In this document: piece by piece, positions 33,190 to 43,057 of the stretch
Numbering within the stretch: position 1 is the stretch's first letter
Layout of the letters: the number at the start of each line of letters is the position of its first letter
DNA from: Candidatus Obscuribacterales bacterium
GTDB lineage: Bacteria; Cyanobacteriota; Vampirovibrionia; Obscuribacterales; Obscuribacteraceae
Assembly (NCBI GenBank): GCA_019637435.1
Contig: JAHBVO010000003.1
Location: 248,001-312,000, forward strand
Length of the DNA stretch: 64,000 bases
Direction of reading: 5' to 3'
Made by a program: the position numbers and the translations under genes
Notes under the pieces: model-generated
The model's database searches: none
What the model saw: only the letters and a program-made list of their open reading frames with translations
Told to the model about the DNA's origin: nothing

Positions 33190-33864
33190 CTAAGGTGCCT
33201 TTTTGAGGTTGTTCTTGCCTGCGTTCCAATTATTCATTTGCACATTCGGTGTACCAAGATCACCGATTGTGCTTGCCCTCGTTACTTTGAAGGTCATTTT
33301 CTTGTTGGCACGAAGCACTCCCAGAGTGACTACTGTGTTTTTAGGACCGCGAATTTTACTGAGCAACGCGTGATAGTCGCTGGGTGCTGGTGCACCGTCG
33401 ACTTCCACTACGACATCTCCCGGCTTGACTCCGGCGCGTTCCGCCGATGAGCCGACCAAAACATCCTTGATGGTTCCGGTCTCGCTCAAGCCTAAACCTG
33501 TGTATCCGAGCGGTTTTGTTTTGGTTGAATTGCCGATGCTCTTCTTCATCAACGGCATCGCGCGTAACATGCGATTAGCTTCTGCCGCGAGCGTCGCATC
33601 TTTAGCCTTAGTGCAGCGATGCAACTGTTCCGTTGCGTCATCAAAACGGCCGGCTTCGACCAGGCATCGTGCGTAAAGGAAAGCGACTTTGGGCTCCTGC
33701 AGTTGGGCGGGGGCGAGCAATTCCAGATGGTTCAAGGCGAGAGCAAATTTTTTGTTTTTGACCTCTTCTTCAATCTCGCTTAGTGAAACCGCTTGAGCCG
33801 GCTGCGAGCAGAAACCGATTGCAATGGCGGCTATGAGTATCGACCTTTGAAAGTTTGTGAACAT
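33190..33864 (-). CDS. Exported TPR-PDZ protein
   Basis: A 224-residue protein from the ATG at 33864: signal peptide (MFTNFQRSILIAAIAIGFCSQPAQA), two TPR-like helical hairpins (about 30-100), then one PDZ domain ('GYTGLGLSETGTIKDVLVGSSAERAGVKPGDVVVEVDGAPAP...TVVTLGVLRANKKMTFKVTR'). PDZ domains bind C-terminal peptides and are common in envelope proteases, but no protease domain is present, so it is probably an adaptor. A start 41 codons upstream is open, but the signal peptide decides for 33864. First gene of an operon with the DUF900 hydrolase. Confidence 0.75.
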   Translation of the reverse strand: MFTNFQRSILIAAIAIGFCSQPAQAVSLSEIEEEVKNKKFALALNHLELLAPAQLQEPKVAFLYARCLVEAGRFDDATEQLHRCTKAKDATLAAEANRMLRAMPLMKKSIGNSTKTKPLGYTGLGLSETGTIKDVLVGSSAERAGVKPGDVVVEVDGAPAPSDYHALLSKIRGPKNTVVTLGVLRANKKMTFKVTRASTIGDLGTPNVQMNNWNAGKNNLKKAP

Positions 33865-34058
33865 GCGCGTGGAGTCGTTAAATCCAGAGGGGCCTTCAAA
33901 TAGTTTAGTGGACCAAAAACCCGACACCAACCCTTGGCAATAGAACAAAGTCGGCTCCGAGACCGTCGCAGTTCGAGCACCAGCCACTGGTAATGGCGAA
34001 ACGTGGTCCTGAAGTACTCGATTCTATCCGACCAGTACTTGTGTCTATCCGACCGCGA

Positions 34059-34309
34059 ATGTCTATCCAGGAATGACGGATCTACGAAATTCCGGCGCTG
34101 TGGGATAGACAAACGAGCCCGTGAGGACCAATGTTTCTCATCTTAGGCGATGAAGAACCAGACCGGTAGGGAGTCTTCGTCTTTTGTGGAGACTAGCCGA
34201 TATAGTAGACGGTTCGGGCGATGAAGAACCAGCCCGGTAGGGAGTCTTCGTCTTTGAGGGAGACTAACGGATATAGTAGGCGGTTCGAGGCGGTTCGCGG
34301 CGGTTCGAG
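34059..34309. repeat. TATAGTAG-family element copy G with duplicated right tail
   Basis: The hairpin at 34059-34112 pairs TGTCTATCC with GGATAGACA around the core at 34075-34096. The last 62 bases before TATAGTAG are duplicated with a period of 71 bp (34147-34208 and 34218-34279, with a few mismatches). Directly after come three 10-bp repeats GCGGTTCGAG (34280-34309). It lies in the divergent region between the TPR-PDZ operon and the giant gene. The left end is not identifiable. Confidence 0.75.
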
Positions 34310-34422
34310 ATTAGATTTTCGGTTTTCTCTACGTAGACTCACCATGGGAGATCTCCCCATCAGGGTGGAGTTTTGTTATTGTCGGAGGATAACGTTTCTC
34401 TGCACTTATACAGGCTGCTACT

Positions 34423-37400
34423 GTGGGATCAGATTCAGGAGCGGAACACCGCCCAGAACTCAGCGACTATCACAAGTCGACACTCAACTCGCTAACGGAC
34501 GTTTTCAGCGACCGTTTGGAGCAGACCCTTGGCGGCGCGACCATTGGCGTGGCGCGCGACCTGGTGAGTGAAGCGCCGACCCAGATGGAAGCGCTTCAGC
34601 GTGCCAAAGAGAACGACACCGCGAACTTGATCGTGGCTGACACCGTCGCAATTATCCCCAAGTTTAATTCACTGACCGCCGGCGTGACTCGTGCGACGTT
34701 GCTCGTCAATCCGCACGCCAGCGTAGCTGAGAATGCCGGCTCGTTCACCCTGAACATGGCGGAAGGCGCCGCCCTTAACAAAGTCGGCAAGATGATGCTT
34801 CCGGGAAGCAGCGTGCAAGCGGCTTTGGCCCGAAATGTGGCAAACCCGCTGGCACGCGAAATTGCTACTCATTTGACGGTTGGTGGCGGTTTCGGCGCTG
34901 TGAAAACGGGCTTCAATCCCAGCAATTGGGTGGATGAAAATGGCAAATTCGCGCCTGGTTCCCTCGCAACCAAAATGGTGACCGGCACGACTGCCGGTGC
35001 TTTGTTGAACGTTCCTGCCGGTATGGTCGGCATGCGAGTAATGCACGGATCGATGAGCTTGCTGGCAGAGCGGCAGATTTCGCAGCGGGTAGCAACCACG
35101 CTCGCTGGCGCCGGCAGCGGCTACACCAGTGGTGCCCTCATGGGTGGCATTGATGCTGTGAGTCACGGCAAGTCGTTTTCCGAAACACTCGACGAAATGC
35201 ATTTCGCCGGCAAGGTCGGAATGTTGACTGGTGGCGTGCTTGGCGCCTCGGATAATGGAAAATTGACCTCGCAGTATCGCCAGATTGTCGAAGGAGTGAA
35301 GAGAGCGAACACGGTTTCGCTTCAAGAGAAAACTGTTTCACCTGCAAGTGAACAGCTGGAGCCGTCCCGACCAATTCGGCGACAGACTCAAGAAGAGATT
35401 ATTTTGGAAGAGCGAGCCGCAGTCCAGGAGCGCCAGGGACGCACGTCTCTGGACAAAATGGACTTCGTGCCGCGTGATTATCGGGTTGCCGATATCACGG
35501 GCAGGTTGAAGAATCCCCAGGTTCAAACAGAGGCGCTTCGCGTGCTGAAGCCCGGTTCGACGAAAATAATCTTCGACTCGTTTAGCGACTTTTTGAAGCA
35601 CACAGATCCGGTCGAAGTGAAAATGCGTGTGTATGAGGTGGAAGGTCACAGCGCGAGACTGGCTATTGAAGAGAGTCTCGCGCTGAAAATGGATCAGACG
35701 AGAAACGATCGAATCGCTCTCGAGTACATGGCGAAGCGCGAAGTACCATACGACAAGCTCTCTGCCGGCGACCGACGAATGATCAGTTTGGAATGGTCGC
35801 AGACGAAAGATCACGAGGGATTGCTGGCACGTTATATGTCGCCTGAGGACGCGAAAGCCTCTTTGACTGCGGTTAAAGCGCGCATGCATCTGGTTCAAAA
35901 CGGCGCTAAAAATGGACCGGTCGCGGAAGATTTTGTTGCTCTTATGGATGAGTCGCCAAACCGCTCGAAGATTTCGCGCGTCGACATATTGCACAGAAAA
36001 AATCCAGAAGATCCCTGGACTGCGCAACAGTTCAACGATCCGACCTTTGCCTCCGCGGCGTCTGCAAGCAGGGACGGTCGAATAACCTTCTACATGCCGG
36101 AAGGCACCAGGCATTCTATCGGCACTCTGCGCACATTCATGAATCACGAGTTCGGTCATGTCGCAGCTAACAATACGCCTGAAGAAACCGCCATTTATGG
36201 TCTTGCAGCACATGTTGATAAAGACATTCCAAACCCGAACTATCGTCCTGAGGTGGTCACCACAGGTGGTGCCGATTCAAAGCTCCCGGTCAATACGATT
36301 TCAGGAGAAAACCTTTCAACGCCGCTGAAGGGCGGTAAGGAACAGGCAACGACAAAGTATTACGCTCGCGAGTACGCAAAGAAAAATCTTGATGAAGATG
36401 GTGCGGTGCACATGGGCGAAGAGATGCTCCATCAGTCGTCGACCAATCTTCGTATCCTCGGTGAACAGGCGCCGGTGCGCACAGTAGTACTTTCGAAGTC
36501 ACTCATGAAAGTCATGCTTCAGGCACAAGGACGCGATCAAAGTGTGAATGCCGATAAGATTTGGAATCGCATTCGGTTTGTCGAAAAGGAAGTTTATCCG
36601 GAAGCCATAAAGCTGCTGGAGAAGCGCTTGAAGACTGGAGATCCTACTGAGAAAGCGGCTTCGGCAGAACTGCTCGGCTATCTAGGGGATCGCGATCGGC
36701 ATGTACCGATTCTTCGCAGGATCGCATCGGATAGCGAAATGCTCGGGACTGTTCCTGAGGGGCTGGGACTTGCCGGGAAAGGTTACGTCGGTGCTGTCAT
36801 CAAGAGCACCGCCCCTGGTGTCCAGCGCGCCGCTAGCTTTGACTTCAGCGGTAAGGAGCGAACGGTTGCCGATGTGGCTTTCGATGCCATGTTGAGGCTT
36901 AATGAGGGAACTGCCGGCGACCAGTTGAAGTTTCTCGCTAATGAAGGTCTGTCTAGTTCGCCTACTCGGGACCTTGCTCTCCAGCGGCTCGGGCGCGTCC
37001 GTGAAACAGTCGGCAAGGACTTCTCGCAAGTTGCTAATGCGTCCGGCAATCGGGAAAAATTGCCGCAGTTGCTGGATTTGATGTCGCACTCTCGTGATGA
37101 AAACGTAAGATCGATGGCCTTCGACGAAGCCATGGTTCTCGGTGCCGATAGTCCTGAGTTTACGAAGAGTGTCGTCGCCAAGGCGCTGGAAGTGCCGGGG
37201 TTGGCAAGAAAGGCGCTGCGTTATGTCAAGCCGGAAACCGCTATCGACTTCGAGCCTCAGTTACGCAGATTAGCTAGAAGGCGCTGGGACGGCGAATCTC
37301 AGGAGATCGCGGATGGGCTTCTTCGTACGATGGTATTTGAATCTAATCAAAGCCGTGCGATTGAGTTGCTGAAAAGTGACAATCCAAGAGGTGTCGCGCA

Positions 37401-37629
37401 AGGAGTTGAGATGATTGTTCGTTCTCAAACCGCGGATAAGCGAGTGATTGAACCGTTGCTGGAAGCGGCAAGCAGAAGCGATGAGGCTACGAGTCGGGCT
37501 GCGCGGCAGGCGCTGCTGCGTTTCAACACGCAACTGGTCAAGTTCTACGCGCATGCTCTCAAGTCGCGTGGTGTCGTTATACCACCGCAGGTCGCTGCTG
37601 TTTACACCAAGCAGCAGCCGCTCCGTTAG
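34423..37629 (+). CDS. Giant protein with HEFGH metallopeptidase motif and C-terminal HEAT-like repeats
   Basis: A 1,068-residue protein with GTG start (an in-frame stop lies 33 bases upstream) and no clear Shine-Dalgarno or signal peptide. Residues about 60-280 are Ala/Gly/Met-rich with amphipathic or membrane-active segments ('VGGGFGAVKTGF', 'GMVGMRVMHGSMSLLAE'). The middle holds 'FMNHEFGHVAANNTPEE', an HExxH zinc-protease signature (His575-Glu576-His579). Residues about 730-1060 form helical HEAT/armadillo-like repeats ('AASAELLGYLGDRDRHVPILRRIAS', 'EVPGLARKALRYVKPETAIDFEPQL'). The architecture suggests an effector or toxin-like protease with a repeat recognition arm. That is inference. 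Confidence 0.7.
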   Translation: MGSDSGAEHRPELSDYHKSTLNSLTDVFSDRLEQTLGGATIGVARDLVSEAPTQMEALQRAKENDTANLIVADTVAIIPKFNSLTAGVTRATLLVNPHASVAENAGSFTLNMAEGAALNKVGKMMLPGSSVQAALARNVANPLAREIATHLTVGGGFGAVKTGFNPSNWVDENGKFAPGSLATKMVTGTTAGALLNVPAGMVGMRVMHGSMSLLAERQISQRVATTLAGAGSGYTSGALMGGIDAVSHGKSFSETLDEMHFAGKVGMLTGGVLGASDNGKLTSQYRQIVEGVKRANTVSLQEKTVSPASEQLEPSRPIRRQTQEEIILEERAAVQERQGRTSLDKMDFVPRDYRVADITGRLKNPQVQTEALRVLKPGSTKIIFDSFSDFLKHTDPVEVKMRVYEVEGHSARLAIEESLALKMDQTRNDRIALEYMAKREVPYDKLSAGDRRMISLEWSQTKDHEGLLARYMSPEDAKASLTAVKARMHLVQNGAKNGPVAEDFVALMDESPNRSKISRVDILHRKNPEDPWTAQQFNDPTFASAASASRDGRITFYMPEGTRHSIGTLRTFMNHEFGHVAANNTPEETAIYGLAAHVDKDIPNPNYRPEVVTTGGADSKLPVNTISGENLSTPLKGGKEQATTKYYAREYAKKNLDEDGAVHMGEEMLHQSSTNLRILGEQAPVRTVVLSKSLMKVMLQAQGRDQSVNADKIWNRIRFVEKEVYPEAIKLLEKRLKTGDPTEKAASAELLGYLGDRDRHVPILRRIASDSEMLGTVPEGLGLAGKGYVGAVIKSTAPGVQRAASFDFSGKERTVADVAFDAMLRLNEGTAGDQLKFLANEGLSSSPTRDLALQRLGRVRETVGKDFSQVANASGNREKLPQLLDLMSHSRDENVRSMAFDEAMVLGADSPEFTKSVVAKALEVPGLARKALRYVKPETAIDFEPQLRRLARRRWDGESQEIADGLLRTMVFESNQSRAIELLKSDNPRGVAQGVEMIVRSQTADKRVIEPLLEAASRSDEATSRAARQALLRFNTQLVKFYAHALKSRGVVIPPQVAAVYTKQQPLR

Positions 37630-37734
37630 CTGATAAACCGTCGCGCGGCGATGGAGAATCAGTTTCTGGAATTCAAAAAGGAACGGTTTCGCTCAGGAAA
37701 CTGTTTCCGTTATTATGATATTTGCAGCACCTGC

Positions 37735-39798
37735 TCAGGCCGGGTGGAACATCTCAAACAATCTGTCCATCGGAAACTTCAATCGAACCGGCCGTCCGTG
37801 TGGGCAAGTATCGTTTCTCGGCGTCTTCAACCATGCGGAAACGAGTTTGATAATATCGTTGTTCGATAATGTCATACCGTTCTTAATCGCTGACTGACAG
37901 GCGATTGACTTGGTTGCCTCCAGCTCTATATTTGCCGCTTCGACGTCGGTCAAGTCCTCGATCATCTTTTGAATGATAGTTGGGTAATTCTGATGCGCCA
38001 TCTCCAGCGGTACTTGCAAGCAGGATACAGAGCCGTCTTCAGCGAAATCGAATTCAAAACCTAACTTTTCGATTGCAGCTTGTCCCGCTTTCAAAACATC
38101 TACTTGCTGCGTAGTCAGGTTAAGAGGTGCTGATATGCAGAGGCGTTGGACGTGTTCAGTTATCCGTCCTGGAATGGCTTGTCCAGCCAAAATTCGCTCG
38201 TACAGCATGCGCTCGTGAGCGATGTGTTGCTCGATGATTTCCATCCCTTCGGGCGTTTCAAACAAGAAATAAGTGTTGTGCAAATATCCGGCCAAACGCC
38301 AACCGGCAGGCAGGGAAACATCAGTGTCGAACGGCATCGCGATTGTGTCGTCTTCCGTTTGCTGCTGATTTGGCACATAATCCAGCTCTTCTCGGAAATG
38401 GAGTTGCTGAACCGATTTGGGTGAATAGTTTGTGGTGTAAGGCTCCGCGCGCTCGTTCAGCAGGGAAGATGAATCGCCGTTTTGAACGGGTGCGAAATTT
38501 GTTTGATCACGGTGACCGTACTGTTCGTGAGGAGCGGCGTCCGAATCATCGCCCCTGCTGTACATCTTCAGAGATTGAATGACAGCCTCAGCCATCTGCC
38601 TGCTGCTGCCTGGTGGAATCTGGATGGCACCATCTTGTTCGACCGTGAAGTTGCGCGCGGTAGCGGCGGGTGATTGTTTTAACTCAAATGCAGGACGCAT
38701 CGAGCGACTCGAGTCTTCGGCGAAGAAAGTTGAACTGCTCGCCGGTTCTTCCCGCTGCGATTCGTCTTGCTGGTCGGGTCTGTGAAGCAGAGACTCCATC
38801 ATTTCTCTTCTGGGCTGCCGGAGCGCATCTCCGATGGCTCGATGCAAAGCCATATAGATCGCGTTGCTGTCGGTATATTTGATCTCTTTTTTTGTCGGAT
38901 GGATGTTAACGTCGATGTGCTCCGGATTTATCTCGATGTTGATCACCGCGAACGGATTTCTGCCTCTCGGAATTAAATCTGAATACGCGTATTCGAGAGC
39001 TTTATAGGTTAGTGGGCAGCGCACAGGGCGCTGATTTACGACGCTCAGAATTCCTTTTTTGTCGCCGCGAAAATGATTTGGTCTTGCAACAATTCCAGTG
39101 ATTGTTAAGCCGAATCGTTCATCCGAGCCTGTTACGCTGCAAACGCCTTCTTGTCCGGAAAACAATTTCGCCTCTCTGGCAGCCGTGGCGGTATCGCCCG
39201 TGCCACTAGTCTTGAATGCGACGGTATCGCCGCGGCGCATCTCAAAAACAATGTGCGGGTGCGCTACAGCCAGGCTTTGAACGATCTCCTGTGAGTGTCC
39301 GAACTCGGTTGCAGCTTTCTTCAAGAACTTCAATCGAGCAGGCACGTTATAGAAAAGTTCTTTGATCTCCATAACCGTGCCCTGTGCACAGCCGGTTTCC
39401 GTCGCTATGACCTCACCTTCTTTGACTTCGACCCGTGTACCCGTAGCCGCTTCCTTCGTGCGTGTATAGCAGGTGAATTTTGAAATCGACGCGATGCTTG
39501 GTAGCGCTTCACCGCGAAAACCGAGGGTGGCGAGCGTTGTAAGATCGTCTGCGGAGCGTAGCTTTGATGTGGCGTGTCGCTGAAAAGCCAGGACGGCGTC
39601 TTCCGGATCCATGCCGAATCCGTTGTCGGCGACACGGATATCGCGCATGTCGTGACTGACAGAAACTGAGATGTGTGTGGCGCCTGCGTCGATCGAGTTC
39701 TCGACGAGCTCCTTAATAACTGACGAAGGACGCTCTACAACTTCTCCCGCTGCGATTTGACTGGCTATATGATCTGGCAATACGGCTACTTTCGGCAT
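37735..39798 (-). CDS. mutL: DNA mismatch repair protein MutL
   Basis: A 687-residue MutL. The N-terminal GHKL ATPase is complete: 'IAAGEVVERPSSVIKELVENSIDAGAT', 'VADNGFGMDPEDA', 'RHATSKL', 'TLGFRGEALPSIASIS'. A long acidic/polar linker (about 340-490) precedes the dimerisation domain, with 'IIEQHIAHERMLYERI' and 'CPHGRPVRLKF'. In endonuclease-type MutL the first of these reads DQHA-x2-E-x4-E. Here it reads EQHI-x2-E-x4-E, so the nicking site is conservatively altered. MutL couples MutS mismatch recognition to strand removal. No mutS is in the window. Confidence 0.93.
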   Translation of the reverse strand: MPKVAVLPDHIASQIAAGEVVERPSSVIKELVENSIDAGATHISVSVSHDMRDIRVADNGFGMDPEDAVLAFQRHATSKLRSADDLTTLATLGFRGEALPSIASISKFTCYTRTKEAATGTRVEVKEGEVIATETGCAQGTVMEIKELFYNVPARLKFLKKAATEFGHSQEIVQSLAVAHPHIVFEMRRGDTVAFKTSGTGDTATAAREAKLFSGQEGVCSVTGSDERFGLTITGIVARPNHFRGDKKGILSVVNQRPVRCPLTYKALEYAYSDLIPRGRNPFAVINIEINPEHIDVNIHPTKKEIKYTDSNAIYMALHRAIGDALRQPRREMMESLLHRPDQQDESQREEPASSSTFFAEDSSRSMRPAFELKQSPAATARNFTVEQDGAIQIPPGSSRQMAEAVIQSLKMYSRGDDSDAAPHEQYGHRDQTNFAPVQNGDSSSLLNERAEPYTTNYSPKSVQQLHFREELDYVPNQQQTEDDTIAMPFDTDVSLPAGWRLAGYLHNTYFLFETPEGMEIIEQHIAHERMLYERILAGQAIPGRITEHVQRLCISAPLNLTTQQVDVLKAGQAAIEKLGFEFDFAEDGSVSCLQVPLEMAHQNYPTIIQKMIEDLTDVEAANIELEATKSIACQSAIKNGMTLSNNDIIKLVSAWLKTPRNDTCPHGRPVRLKFPMDRLFEMFHPA

Positions 39799-39973
39799 GG
39801 CATTATGTCCCGCTTAACGAGTGATGTCCGGTCAATTCAGAGGTTGCGCGCGGCGCACCATAAATTGATTCTATGAAGAAAGCAATCGTATCATTACTCT
39901 TTATATGTGATCCTGAGAGCAGTCCTACTGAGATCCGCCCAACGCGCCAAGATATGATTAAGTGAGAAACATA

Positions 39974-40735
39974 TCAAATCCGATTGGATATACTCGCAAT
40001 CTGATTGAATAAACCGTTGATATCGTCGGCGATACCATCGACGAGTGCTCTAACGAGCGCCTCGCCTTTCTCGCGTGTCGCCAGAGTGGGGTCTCCCCAG
40101 GCTCCTGTCGGTGAATGAACTGCATCCGGTCGGGGTTCGCGCGAGAGCGGGCCGGGTCCGTCCCCGGTGAAATCGCGGGAAGCTTTCGCCATCCGCACAA
40201 CTTCCGGCGCGATGAACAGCATTATTGAAGTCTCAATTTCATCGGCATGAGTGCCGCCTTTTTGTTCTTCCAGATCGCTGCGAATTGTTTTCAACGCGAT
40301 CCGCAGATCGGTGTATGCGACATTTACATTATCCGAGTGAAGCGCATCAGCTGCCAGTTGCAGCGGTTCGATAGTAGATATGCCGGTATTCAAAAAATAG
40401 AAGTGACGTGGTCCGAACCTGGCGAATGATCGCACAATCTCAGTAAACATGCGGCTTGCCGTTTCGCAAGAAATAGAAACCGTTCCTGGATATTCGGCCA
40501 TCGCCGGATAGTAACTGTAGTTGATCGTCGGTGCAACGACTACAGGCAGCCGTTTCACGATTGCGTTTCTTAAATAGTCCGCTATCAAAAAGTCGTTGTT
40601 TAGCGGCAAGTGGTGCCCGTGCTGTTTCGCTTGAGCTCCGATGGGAATTACGACCACGGACCTTTCGGTCAGGACTGTTTCCGCGTCTTTCCAACTTAGA
40701 TGTTCAAGAAAGTAGCCTTGTGCTGTGTCTGCCAT
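39974..40735 (-). CDS. Creatininase-family protein lacking metal ligands
   Basis: A 253-residue protein with the creatininase/creatinine amidohydrolase fold order. 'VVIPIGAQAKQHGHHLPLNNDFLIAD' matches the family's GS.EQHGPHLP..TD, 'FYFLNTGIST' stands where NGHGGN is expected, and 'GTHADEIETSIMLF' matches HAGE.ETS. The first metal-ligand Glu is Lys37, and the His of NGHGGN is absent (residues 116-121 read NTGIST). His39, Asp48 and the HADE acid remain. The family hydrolyses cyclic amides and includes peptide-processing members. This copy may bind at most one metal or be non-catalytic. Cytoplasmic. Confidence 0.8.
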   Translation of the reverse strand: MADTAQGYFLEHLSWKDAETVLTERSVVVIPIGAQAKQHGHHLPLNNDFLIADYLRNAIVKRLPVVVAPTINYSYYPAMAEYPGTVSISCETASRMFTEIVRSFARFGPRHFYFLNTGISTIEPLQLAADALHSDNVNVAYTDLRIALKTIRSDLEEQKGGTHADEIETSIMLFIAPEVVRMAKASRDFTGDGPGPLSREPRPDAVHSPTGAWGDPTLATREKGEALVRALVDGIADDINGLFNQIASISNRI

Positions 40736-41142
40736 ATCAAAAGTGCTAATCGCGTCCAGATTTAGTGGGTTCGGGAATCCAAAAGGTGCGTCCGTTTCAG
40801 TCGCATCCAGTGCTGCTTTATAGCATGTCGACCTCGCGCTAAGCTTACGCCAGTTTAAACGGAAAATAACTACGCTTTGTTTCCGGACTTCCGGCCGGGC
40901 TAGGTTCGGCGGCAGCGCACTGTTTAAGGTCAGGCGTTCTTATCGCAACCACCTCCGAGTTTCAGCCAACCAGCCAACACAGATTCAGGGCTAAACATCC
41001 ACGATTAAACGGCGTCACATGGCGTCGGTGGGTCGGTCGGTTGGTTGCGGGTGTTTAAGAACGGGCAGGAGTGCTTGCCTCCAAAATGCACTCCCGGGCA
41101 TCTGCTCCGGACCAAACAAAGGAACGACAGGAACACACACGA
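40736..41142. other. Divergent intergenic region
   Basis: About 400 bp between the creatininase-like gene (leftward) and the DUF4139 gene (rightward), presumably with both promoters. The plus frame is open from 41071, but the signal peptide places the DUF4139 start at 41143. No small gene seen. Confidence 0.4.
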
Positions 41143-42612
41143 ATGAAATACTTCGGACTGAAGGGCCTCGGGCTTTCCATCGCTGCCTTCGCCGCGCTCG
41201 TCGGCGTCTCGACCACGTCTGCTCCGGCTCTCGCGGATGAACAATTCGCCGTCACGCAGGCCGCCAGCTCGGTCGATGTGACCGTCTACGGCGAGGGCTT
41301 TGGACAGGTCGAAGAGCAGCGCCAGGTCCGGCTCTCTGCCGGCAAGAATCGCATTCAGCTCAACGGCATCGCAGCCAAGTACCGGCAGGACAGCCTGAGC
41401 ATTATCAGCACTGCTGGTCCCGGAGAGTTCAAGTTCAAGTCTGCTACCTACCAACCGGCGAACCTCACTGCCGAGAGAGTCCTCGAACTCTCGGTCGGCA
41501 GGCAGGTGACTGCCACGGTCGGGAGCGGCGCGTCCGCGCGTCAGGTGACCGGCACGCTCGCGAGTGTGCGCGGTGGTCAAGTAATCATCACCGCAGGTGA
41601 TACCACCCATATCGCCTCGACCGGAGACATTCAGGTCGGCAAGCTCGCCGAGGGGCTCTCCAACAGCGCCTCTCTGGTCATTGAGGCGGAGGTGACCAGT
41701 GCCGGCACCTACACGCTCAACTATTTGTACGAGACGGACGGACTTGGTTGGAACGCCAAGCACACGCTTGTGTACAACGAGGAGAAGCAGGCGCTCGAGA
41801 GCTTCCGTACGACCGTAAACGTGGTCAATGCCTCCGGCACTTCGTTCGAGAACGCCAATCTCTGGTTGTTGTCCGGCTCGGTGCGACCGGCCCCTGGTGG
41901 TGTGCGTCTGCGTGCCGCTGCTGCCGAATACGCCGCAGCTCCGATGATGGCTGATAGCGCCCAGGTCGAGTCTGTTGGCGAGCGTAAGGTCTTCCGCATC
42001 CCTGGGAAGGTCACGATCGGTGATGGGCAGAGCCGTCAGCTGCCGCTCTTCAGCGGTGCCAACGTCACGGTCGAGCACGAGTACTATGTGCCTGCTCCGC
42101 AGTATTACGGCGAACCCAGCAATGGTTTCAGCCCTGTTAGCGCGCGCCTGAAGCTCAAGAACTGCTCCGAGCATAACCTTGGCACTCCGTTGCCCGGCGG
42201 CTCCGTGAAGGTTCTGCAGCGGAACTCCGAGGGCAAGCTCCAGCTCACGGCGAATGCGACTATTCGCGAAGTGGCCAAGGACGAACAGTTCGATATCAGC
42301 ATCGGCACAAGCAGCGATGTGAAGTTCGAGCGTGTTCTGACGAGGGCTAACGCGGTGGCTGCCAACCCCAACCTCCGAATCCGCCCCAATCAGCAGGCGC
42401 CGGAGTATCAGGATCAGGAATTCGAGGTCAAGGTTCACAACTTCAAGGATAAGAAGGCGGTCGACGTTCTCGTCGAGGTGACCGTGCCTGCCGAGCAGAG
42501 CAACCTCGCGCCCTTGACGCGGCGGAATGCGACCACCGCAACCGGCACGGTCCACGTCGAGCCCGGTCAGGATGCCACTCTCAATTACACGCTGCGCGTT
42601 CGCACGAACTGA
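41143..42612 (+). CDS. Exported DUF4139-type protein
   Basis: A 489-residue protein with a signal peptide (MKYFGLKGLGLSIAAFAALVGVSTTSAPALA) and a long beta-rich body that fits DUF4139-type proteins: an N-terminal 'VTVYGEGFGQVEEQRQVRLSAGKNRIQLNGI', 'VGRQVTATV', a central 'YLYETDGLGWNAKHTLVYNEE' and a C-terminal immunoglobulin-like part ('FEVKVHNFKDKKAVDVLVEVTVP'). Such proteins are periplasmic or surface proteins of unknown function. The start at 41143 has AGGAA about eleven bases upstream. High GC with strongly biased codons, so probably abundant. Confidence 0.75.
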   Translation: MKYFGLKGLGLSIAAFAALVGVSTTSAPALADEQFAVTQAASSVDVTVYGEGFGQVEEQRQVRLSAGKNRIQLNGIAAKYRQDSLSIISTAGPGEFKFKSATYQPANLTAERVLELSVGRQVTATVGSGASARQVTGTLASVRGGQVIITAGDTTHIASTGDIQVGKLAEGLSNSASLVIEAEVTSAGTYTLNYLYETDGLGWNAKHTLVYNEEKQALESFRTTVNVVNASGTSFENANLWLLSGSVRPAPGGVRLRAAAAEYAAAPMMADSAQVESVGERKVFRIPGKVTIGDGQSRQLPLFSGANVTVEHEYYVPAPQYYGEPSNGFSPVSARLKLKNCSEHNLGTPLPGGSVKVLQRNSEGKLQLTANATIREVAKDEQFDISIGTSSDVKFERVLTRANAVAANPNLRIRPNQQAPEYQDQEFEVKVHNFKDKKAVDVLVEVTVPAEQSNLAPLTRRNATTATGTVHVEPGQDATLNYTLRVRTN

Positions 42613-42762
42613 GGTTTCGTTCTCGCACGTGGCAGTGGTGTAGCCGCAACCTTCAAAAGGAGACTCTTCTCGAGAACCTGCGCAATAACAGTTCGCTGTA
42701 AACGAACGCGATCGCTCGGGTAGTGCGGGAGTAGGAAGAGAAGACGATCGTGTTTCGAAGCG

Positions 42763-42800
42763 ACCGTCGGGAAGGGCTGTAGCTTTTCCCGACGGTTTGC
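42763..42800. terminator. Hairpin with T-rich tail
   Basis: An 11-bp stem ACCGTCGGGAA/TTCCCGACGGT with a loop of about 11 bases, followed by TTGCC. It lies 150 bases after the DUF4139 stop and could terminate it. A lone CTACTATA, the repeat family's terminal motif, is 90 bases further (42885-42892) without the rest of the element. The remainder of 42613-43057 shows no gene. Confidence 0.55.
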
Positions 42801-43057
42801 CTTCAGCGTCTTCATCTGGTTTCTCCTTCTTTTGCTTGTTGGTGTTGTTGTTCTTCTTCTCTTCTTTTCGAGCGTGAACCGTTTCTACTATAAAAGAGCG
42901 GAGAGGTGTTCGAAGGCGAAAGCACGACTGGTGTGTCGTGCTTTCTGACCTCAGGTCAAGACGATCTCGCGACTGCGGAACGTTTCACTGTCACCGAAGA
43001 CGGTGGCAGTAATCGGTTAACTCGACGACGCGTTCGAGCGGGGTGCGCTCGACTGTC

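Noticed and set aside
42885..42892. Lone CTACTATA counted as a tenth repeat locus
   Set aside because: No core palindrome or opposite end within 400 bp. It could equally be a -10-like sequence.
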